Source: Zanthoxylum bungeanum
Lineage: Eukaryota; Streptophyta; Magnoliopsida; Sapindales; Rutaceae
Assembly: GCA_019454045.1 (NCBI GenBank)
Contig: SKCR01041558.1
Location: 45,704 to 109,703 of the forward strand
Length of the DNA: 64,000 nucleotides
Reading direction: 5' to 3'
The notes below the pieces were generated by a model. That model saw only the letters and a list, made by a program, of their open reading frames with translations. It did no database searches and had not been told where the DNA came from. Below are positions 56,470 to 64,000 of the stretch, one piece after another; within the stretch, counting starts at the first letter, position 1, and every line of letters starts with the position of its first letter. The position numbers and the translations under genes were made by a program.

Positions 56470-59400
56470 TCGATTGTATCTAATACCCATCGACTCCAAA
56501 TGTTTATCAAATAACTTCGGAGGTATGTCATTGGTAAATGGGTTTGCTATATTATCTTCACTTGGTACCTTGCACACGATAATGTCCCCTCGTGACACAA
56601 TCTCTCGAATGATGTGGTACTTTCGTTCCACATGCTTCGACTTCTGATGCGCCCTTAGTTCTTTTGCTTACGCAATGGCTCCAGTATTATCACAGTATAA
56701 CGGAATCAGATTCTTGATACTTGGGACTACTCTCAATTCTGTGATAAAGTTCCTAACCCATACAGCTTCCTTTGCAGCTTCAGAAGCTCCAATATATTCC
56801 GCCAATGTGGTGGAATCACCTGTCGACCCCTGTTTGGAACTCTTCCAACAAACTGTACCTTCGTTCAGGGTAAACACGAATCTTGATGTAGAGTTTCTAT
56901 CATCAGGATCTGATTGGAAATCGAAATCCGTATACCCATTAACTTGCAGTTCGTTTCCTCCATAAATAATAAACTTATCCTTAGTACCTTTAAGATACTT
57001 GATGATATGTTTAATGGCCATTCAATGGTCATTTCCTGGATTGGACTGATACCTGCTGGTCACACTAACTGTGAAGCTGATATCAGGCCTAGTACATAAC
57101 ATGGCATATATGACGCTGCCCAAACACGAAGCATAAGGTTGATTAGACATTATAATCTTCTCATCTTTTATTTGCGGACACATCTTTTCGAAAGATGTAA
57201 GCCATGTCTGAACGCTATGTTTGCTGTCTTACAGTTACCAAAATTATACTGTTCTAAGATCTTATCTATGTAAGTTGATTGGGGATAACCCAATAACCTT
57301 CATTTCTCTATCTCTATAGAGTTTTATGCCTAAGACATAAGAAACTTCACTCAGGTCCTCCATGGAGAAATTCTTATAGAAGTAAGCTTTGACGCCTTGC
57401 ATCATCGCTATATCATTCCCAATGATAACGATGTTGTCAACATAGAGAATTAAAAATATCACCATACTCCCACTGGCCTTCTTATACACACAAGATTCTT
57501 CTGAATTCTTGAGAAAACCAGACAATTTGATTATCTCATCGAATCAAAGATTCCAACTTCGTGAAGTCTGTTTAAGTCCATAAATAGACTTCTTCAGCTT
57601 GCATACCATGCCCGAGTTCTCGCTGGATGCAAAACCCTCCGGCTGTTCCATATAGATTTCTTCATCAAGAAATTCATTTAGAAAAACCGTTTTGACATCC
57701 ATTTTCCAAATCTCGTAATCATAATAAGCGGCAATTGACAACAAAATCCTTCTAGACTTTAGCATCACAACTGGAGAAAAAGTTTCATCGTAGTCGACAC
57801 CAGGTCGCTGCGAGTGACCTTTAGCTACCAGTCGGGCCTCAAAGGTTTCAACCATCCCATCGGGCCCGCGCTTCATATTTTAAATCCATTTACAACTGAT
57901 AGGAATAATTCCTTCTAGAAGCGGAACCAAGTTCCAAACTTGATTATCATACATTGAGTCCATCTCGGATTTCATGGTGTCTTGCTACTTCACGGAGTCG
58001 ATGTCCAACATCGATTCTCTATAGGTAAAATGGTCAGTCTCTTCAACTAAGAGAACATCGAGACTATTTTCTTGTATCAAATACAAGCATTCAGGAGGTC
58101 TAGATACCCTTTGTGACCTACGGAGTGTGTGTGTTGAAGGCTCTTCATCTTCTTGAAATTTAGGTTCATTCGTTGGTTCATTGGTGTCAGGTTGTACTTC
58201 ATCAAGTTCAACCTGTCTATGATCACCACATTCAGATAAAAATTCTATTTTTAGAAATTTTACGAAGCGAGCTACGAACACATTTCGATGCTCAGTATTA
58301 TAGAACAAATATCCTTTCGTATTTGAAGGATATCCAACAAACCTAAACTTCTGCCATCGAGGCAAAAGCTCATTCTGCTGAGGCATCCTAACGTATGCAA
58401 GACACCCCCAAAATCTTAACATAACTAAGATTCGGTTTTCTACCGGTCCATATCTCATACGGAGTTGTAGGAATAACTTTGGAAGGAATCTTATTGAGGA
58501 TATGAGCGACAGTTAAAAGAGCATAACCCCATAAGTAATAGGACAAATCTGTATAACTTAACATCGATCGGACCATATCCAATAATGTCCAATTTCTCCT
58601 CTCTGACACTCCATTGTGCTGCGGAGTGCCCGAAGGAGTATATTGAGCGAAGATCCCATTCTCATTTAAATAATTAGTGAACTCTCCACTCATATATTCA
58701 CCGCCTCGATTAGATCAAAGACATTTAATATATTGACCAGTCTATTTTTTTACTTCATTTCAGAATTCTTTGAAGTTTTCAAAGGTTTCCGATTTATGTT
58801 TCATCAGATAAACATAACCGTGCCATGACATATCATTGGTAAAGATGATGAAGTATGAAAAACCACTGTATGCATTCTGACTCATAGGACCACATACATC
58901 AGAATGTACGAGTTCTAATAAGTCAGTGACTCGGTGTCCAACACCAGAAAATGGGGCTTTGGTCATTTTGCCCCGAATGCAAGATTCACAAGTTGGATAA
59001 GGTTCAATGGTGAGATCATGTATCAAACCATTCTTAACTAATTGGGTTAGGCATTTCACGCCTATATGACCCAACCTCATGTGCCACAGTTGAGTATTTT
59101 TTATATCAGATTGTTTACGTTTATTAATTCCAATATTAAAAATATCTTATAAGGTACGGAATATGTAATGACCATGCTCATTTAGACAACAAAGGATCTG
59201 AATATTATTTCTATCATATAAATACAAAGAACGGTTCTTAATATTTACATTATATCCTTCAGTATCTAATACAAAAAGAGACATAATATTCGCCACACAT
59301 CCTGGCATAAAATAACATTCATTTAACAAAAGTCTCCCACTATGTAAAGGAATCTCCCATATGCCCACTACAACCGTATCCAGAGAGTCGACACTCCCGA

Positions 59401-59644
59401 ATCATAACTGCATCTTCCCAGATTTCAGCCGTCTACTTTCCGTCAGCACCTGCAACGTATTGCAAATGAGAATATGACAAGCAGAATCTAAAATCCAATT
59501 AGATGTCATAGCTTCACAAACCATTGAGATATCAATAATAGGAAAAATAAAGTACCTGATGTAGATGCTCTTTCCTTCATTATAGGTACAAGATAGTTCT
59601 GACAGTTTCTTTTCCAGTGCCCGACTTTCTGGCAGTGGTGGCAC
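56470..59644 (-). pseudogene. Angela-like copy 2 pol, heavily mutated
   Basis: Pieces in order on the minus strand are: protease (NWILDSACHILICN near 59520), integrase zinc motif (CESC) and HSDVCGP (58760..59080), GVSERRNWTLLDMVRSML (58388..58693), linker (57985..58458), RT with MEQPEGFAS and [10 protein letters not shown] (57544..57876), LYVDNIVIIGND in place of YVDD (57262..57525), and RNase H (56668..57021). The RT catalytic YVDD reads YVDN, which alone would abolish activity. Many stops. Confidence 0.88.
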
Positions 59645-59826
59645 TTATCTTCAGAAGCTCTCTTGGGCTTCGCTACCTTAGCCTGCGGAGGAGCATTGAA
59701 ACCTTTCTTCTTCTTTCCTTTTGTCTTCTTCCCCTTCGACTTGGATTGGGAAGAAGCGGAAAGTGAAGTCGGTTTAGGAAGGCGAGTCATAACTCACTTC
59801 TTTAAATTTTCCTCCGCTGTGGGAAG
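59506..59826 (-). pseudogene. Angela-like copy 2 gag, C-terminal end
   Basis: A zinc knuckle with intact C-C-H-C (CHHCQKVGHWKRNC) is preceded by a Lys-rich stretch (KSKGKKTKGKKKKGF). The rest of gag is cut off at 59826 by the LTR fragment. Confidence 0.85.
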
Positions 59827-61114
59827 TGATAAGCGAAAAATATATTAATATTTACCACCCCCTTTACCTAATATTTTGTATAGTTTCTCGCGTTTATGAA
59901 TATTTTGATGTATTTTATGTTATTTTGTAGATAAATAAGATTTCAGGACTCAATAGAATCAAAGCAGGGCTAAAATAGCGAAAAATTGACAAAAAAGGCA
60001 AAAAATGGAAATTTGCGTCGCGACGCGCACACCTTCTACGTCGTGATATGCCTCAGTTACTATTCTGTTGACACTCATCATCACCACATCATCACATGCG
60101 TCATCACGTGCGTCATCCTTTGCGTCATCATGACATCAGCATCACGACACCAAGCCTTCACGTGTCGTGACGCCGAGCCAATAATTCAGCTATTGATAGC
60201 CGCGTGCCACATGTCAATATCTCGTCAAAGTCGTGTACACGTGTCAAGCATCGACGCGAGTCATGATGCGCAAGCCTTATGCGTCGCGACGCGCAAGGTC
60301 GAATTTTGCCTATAAATTGAGGCTGATTTCATTTGAAAAATTCATACTTTCTTTTGGGGAATTTCTTTAGAATACTAAGAAGAGAATATCTTGTTTGTTT
60401 AATTTTAGTTTTCTTATATTTAATTTTTTATTTTAAGTATTAAATCTTTCTTTGTTTTACTTTAAAGTATAAGTATGTAACTTCTTTCTGCTGGGGTGAA
60501 AGGTAAAGTTTTTATTGTTATAATTTAGATTAATTTCCCTTAGTTATAATATATAAAATATTTTAAAACCTGACTTAATTGGATACCGCCTTTATGGTCG
60601 GATGGACTTAATTAAATTAATTTTAACCTGACATAATTGGATACCGCCTTTATGGTCGGTTGTAATTAATTAAAATCTGACTTAATTAGGATACCACCTA
60701 TATGGTGGATTGGTAATATAACCCAGATTTATATATTATAATAAGGGAGATTTCTAAATTAGAAATAATAAAAATGGATCCATTAACCCCAATATTTTAT
60801 TTCATTGTTTTATTTTACCTTTTTAATTTTCAAGTTTGTTTTATGTTGTTTTATTTATTTATGTCTTTAATAGTCATAGATATGTGTTGTAATTAAATAC
60901 GTTGTCTGGGGCTGTGATGAAAACCAAAATCAATGATTTAATAAGTTAACTTTTCTTATGTCTTGTGTAATGTATTGGTTTATTTAGTGAGTCTAGAACT
61001 TAATGCTTCTTTTTAATTGGCCACTAATAAGATTGATTTGGTAAACTTAAAATGAACTTGGAAAAGAGATTTTAGGTTTAGTCGTAGTCTCAATAGCTCA
61101 TGATCTCATTGAAG
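59827..61114 (+). mobile_element. truncated LTR of the 49865 type
   Basis: Starts TGATAAGCG and follows the solo LTR for about 1.29 kb, including the GCGTCGCGACGC cluster (60013..60300) and three ~60 bp tandem units (60565..60715). It ends abruptly after CTCATGATCTCA. The piece of the Angela-like element that should follow is absent, so a deletion accompanied or followed the insertion. Confidence 0.82.
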
Positions 61115-62756
61115 GCATTGTATTTTTGCATGGGAAACCCGATGATGAGTCTCATTTGGAGGCACTACCTTTTGAGTCACGGAAGCCGCGGGAAACGGAT
61201 ATCGGAAGGGGAAATTCAGAATAAACAAGCTCACTGTCTTCGTTAGTGCTGCGTTCGTTACTTCGTTCGAACGTCAAACAGATTGTGGGCGTTCGTGTCG
61301 CGTTCGAGGAAGCGTTCGAACGGTGTCGGTAATTCTGGTTTTGCTGCTAGCCTCACACCCCAGCCCATTTAGCTCCCCAAAGCCCATAAAACACATCCCA
61401 AATTAAATAAATAAATATTAATTTAAATATTAAACATTAAAAAATAAAATTTTAAACCATTTACCAATTAAATAAAACATTTACCAAACTTAAACTAAAA
61501 TTAAAAAGAAGATATGCCTAATTAAAATCAATCTTAACCAATTAAAACCAATCAAATATTGACTTCCTAATCTAATAAGACATCTACCAATTTAAAATAG
61601 TTGACTTCCTAATTTAAAATATTTTGTCCCCCCTCAATCTTGTGTATACCATTCTTAGGACTCCTAATTTGGGAACTAGATCTCTTCCTTGTGAGACAAG
61701 GGCAACCCTAACTCTCTTCTATATAAACATGCATTAGCCTAGCCACACCATCTCTCCATTCTCTATAATTCACGCCCAACTCTAGAAAATACACGCCCAA
61801 GACACTTCACATATACACAAAAAAGAAAATGAGCCCTAACCATCTCCTCCATAACCGAATCCACTACAAGCAACAATCCTCCATAGCCGAATCCAAAGCA
61901 CCAATAACCACCATAGCCGAATCTAAAACAAACAAAACTCACCCTTAGCCGAATCCAGAACACCAAAATCCTTCAAAGTCGAGACCACCACAAGCAATAA
62001 CCCTCCTTAGCCGAATCAAAACACTCCCCTCCTTCACCGAGAACACATCCCCCCATACAGCCCTTACAAACACTCAAAACCAGCCCCCTAAAACACGCCT
62101 AAACAGCCCCTGAATCACCTTAAAACAGCAGCCCAAATCCTCTTAAAATAGTCCCTAAAAACCTTAAAACAGTAACATAAAAACTGCATTCATAATCTTA
62201 AAAATAATCACACACCTGCACTAAGAACCCACACAAACTTGGAATAGTTCATTGAAACGTCAAAACATGTGGCCTGAGCAGTGAGCAGCAAAACAGAGGC
62301 CGAACAGGAGGAAAACGGACTCGAAACAATAGCTTGAGCGGCCAAACAGCGAAGGAAAGGCAAACCAGTGAACCAGAAAAGTTGCGGAGCTTTACCCCTT
62401 CCGATCTTCTTGAAACGCGAGTCCGAGAGACGGCTTAAAAGGTTAGACCTGAGGGTACTTTTCACACTCATCTCTACGTGATTTTGCTATTTATTTTGAT
62501 TATATTGTACTTCTTCGTTGAATCTTGTTTATGATGATGTGTTTTGTGGGTATTGGATGAATGAGAAATGTGTTAACTCTCGCGGTATATCGGATGGAAA
62601 CCCGGACATAAATTTCATAGCCGATTCCGAATGGACGGTAATATGATCTGTACTCGGGACACAACTCCACGTACCGCTTGAGTAAAACGGCACCCTCTTT
62701 TGTTTTGTGTTGCTTTTGTTTATTTATTTTTTCGTCACTTGAATTCTGTATGATGT
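61115..62756. other. non-coding repeat-like DNA with TATA box and AGCCGAATCC repeats
   Basis: It includes GTTCGAACG words at 61250..61325, a TATATAAAC box near 61721, and six or so degenerate ~36 bp units around (C)ATAGCCGAATCC at 61850..62030. It looks like part of an LTR or leader, but I found no partner. No gene supported; the short open frame at 62208..62471 (minus) has no recognisable feature. Confidence 0.45.
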
Positions 62757-63235
62757 TTATTTATGCATGATTCAATCGAGCGCATGGGCTTAGTAAGTGG
62801 AATGAAAGATCCCCTATGGGGAGGGGCTAAAGCCCTTTTACCACGATGTTTTGCCGCGCCGGTTGATGTGTGTTCGGTTGGATGCAAGATACGTTCAATC
62901 GGGCATACTTAATTTGATATTAGTGTCTTTATCTTTTTATGCATGGTTCAATCAAGTGCATGGGCTTAGTAAGTGGAATGAAAGATCCCTTATGGGGAAG
63001 GGTTAAAACCCTTTACCACGATGCTTTGCCGCGCCGGTGTTGATGTGTGTTCGGATTGGATGTAAGATGTGTTCAATCGGGCATACTTGGTTTTGATATG
63101 ATTGGCTCTATTTTTGTATGTGTGATGTGACGCGCATGGGCTTAGTATGTTGGTTTAAAGGTCCTCTCTTTGAGAGACCAAGAGCCCCAAAAGGCCACCT
63201 TTACGGCAGTACTTCACCGCGCCCCTTTATTTTAT
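62757..63235. repeat. 176-bp tandem repeat, ~2.6 units
   Basis: The word GCATGGGCTTAGTA occurs at 62782, 62958 and 63134, exactly 176 bp apart. Each unit carries GAAAGATCCC(C/T)TATGGGG, TTTACCACGATG and GCCGCGCCGG in the same order; the third is partial and more diverged. Confidence 0.88.
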
Positions 63236-63269
63236 TGTTTATGTATTGCGTCCTATTTCATGCGTCAGG

Positions 63270-63655
63270 TCTGTTCCGGTTCGAACGCGTATACGAATGC
63301 AACTCGAACGCGCATGTATTTTTCCTTATCATGCATCAGGTCTCATTTCCGTTCGAACGCGTTCACGAACGCCATACGAATGTGAGCATTCTGTTTCATT
63401 TCCATTCGAACGCGTTAACAAACGCCATACGAACGTGAGCATTCTGTTTCATTTCCATTCGAACGCGTTAACAAACGCCATACGAACGTAAGCATTCTGT
63501 TTCATTTCCGTTCGAACGCGTTAAAAAACGCCATACGAACGTAAGCATTCTGTTTCATTTATGTTCGAACGCGTTATCAAAAGCCATACGAACGCGAACC
63601 TTCTGTTTACCGTTCGAACGCGTTTACGAACGCCACACGAACGTGAACACACTGA
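63270..63655. repeat. 53-bp tandem repeat with TTCGAACGCG core
   Basis: About seven units; the word CATTCTGTTTCATTT starts at 63387, 63440, 63493 and 63546, exactly 53 bp apart. Each unit contains TTCGAACGCGTT and GCCATACGAACG. Outer units are more diverged. It creates short in-frame repeats but no convincing protein. Confidence 0.9.
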
Positions 63656-63914
63656 ACTGAGACATATTCATCACATGCCATGTATAATTGTTTCTTAGGT
63701 GATTGTTTTATGGAACCACACATAGTCATTCTTATCTTTGTGCACGTAATAATGAAAAGCATGTTTATTCCATTAGTTGCGTCATTTGCCTTAGTCTTGA
63801 TTTAACGTATTACGATTCATATACCTATGCCATGATGACTTTGGAGTATTATTTCTTGTGATATATCGGATGGAAACCCAGACATAAATTCCGTAGCCGA
63901 TTCTGAATGGACGG
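63656..63914. other. non-coding DNA ending in a conserved repeat block
   Basis: 63857..63914 (ATATCGGATGGAAACCC..., GATTCTGAATGGACGG) repeats 62587..62645 and a block near 48730. It is cut by the LTR terminus at 63915. Confidence 0.55.
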
Positions 63915-64000
63915 TGACCGGCGTAAACACACACGTATAACGCAAGCGTACGTATCGTTCAAGTAGTATAAAAAGTATCGATCCCACGAGGACTTAATAC
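63915..64000 (-). mobile_element. terminus of a 49865-type LTR, opposite orientation
   Basis: Reverse complement of about 51478..51555 (TAACGCAAGCG, CAAGTAGTATAAAA, GTATCGATCCCAC). It starts TGACCGG at 63915 and continues past the window. Confidence 0.82.

Larger units (their letters stand above)
53823..59826 (-). mobile_element. Angela/TAR-like copia, truncated copy 2
   Basis: The 3' LTR (53823..56441, about 2380 bp without its insert) and the pol and C-terminal gag regions match copy 1 at roughly family level. The element stops abruptly inside gag at 59826, where another LTR fragment starts. The gag start, leader and 5' LTR are missing. Many stops and frame breaks; older than copy 1. Confidence 0.88.

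Noticed and set aside
62208..62471. 87-codon minus-strand frame with Ser/Leu-rich residues
   Set aside because: No family, no conserved partner, and it lies in repeat-like DNA with a nearby LTR-type TATA box.
63118..63491. Overlapping frames with repeated Arg/Asn-rich peptides
   Set aside because: They are produced by the 53-bp tandem repeat, which is open in more than one frame; there is no start context or family match.
63270..63655. Regular repeat spacing resembling a CRISPR array
   Set aside because: Units are contiguous 53-bp repeats without unique spacers, in plant DNA with no cas genes.

Overview
This is AT-rich nuclear DNA of a flowering plant. It contains Ty1/copia and Ty3/gypsy LTR retrotransposons primed by initiator-Met tRNA, a tRNA-derived SINE, hAT and CACTA DNA transposons, and TATA-box genes. 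The species cannot be named from the sequence. Only three host genes look real: an intronless two-domain ribosome-inactivating protein gene (42948..44504, minus) and a pair of paralogous genes for a small unrecognised protein (10523..10993 and 37410..37850, plus). Most of the rest is transposon sequence, much of it nested.

Layout, left to right. 1..9084: an Angela/TAR-like copia element (minus), its 3' LTR cut by the window edge. 9218..11620: first copy of a duplicated host segment with small-protein gene 1 and a private hAT MITE upstream. 11912..17319: a young Tnt1/Tork-like copia element (minus) with a perfect target-site duplication (TSD). 18410..27150: a tandem ~230 bp unit split by a third copia element (19021..26992, minus). 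27671..27737 plus 36422..38170: second copy of the host segment, interrupted by an old gypsy element (27738..36421, plus) that itself holds a probable copia solo LTR; this copy carries gene 2 and a private SINE. 39430..40824: a decayed CACTA element. 41797..42716: a hAT-type nonautonomous element. 42948..44663: the RIP gene with its TATA box. 45635..52742: a Sirevirus-like element with gag but no recognisable pol, interrupted by a solo LTR (49865..51555) with a perfect TSD. 53823..59826: a truncated second Angela-like copy. 59827..64000: LTR fragments and tandem arrays, including a 176 bp and a 53 bp repeat.

The two host-segment copies act as each other's empty-site control. The hAT element in copy 1, and the gypsy element and SINE in copy 2, can each be placed exactly because the other copy shows the uninterrupted target. 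These insertions therefore appear to follow the duplication.

Several unrelated elements carry clustered short palindromes or bZIP-like boxes in their LTR or leader. The clearest is a seven-unit, ~29 bp-spaced array around GAC(A/T)TGTC in the leader of the third copia element. Differences between LTR pairs of the youngest elements are mostly single-base indels in homopolymers, and their coding regions are broken by single-base frameshifts. Residual sequencing error may therefore account for part of the apparent decay.
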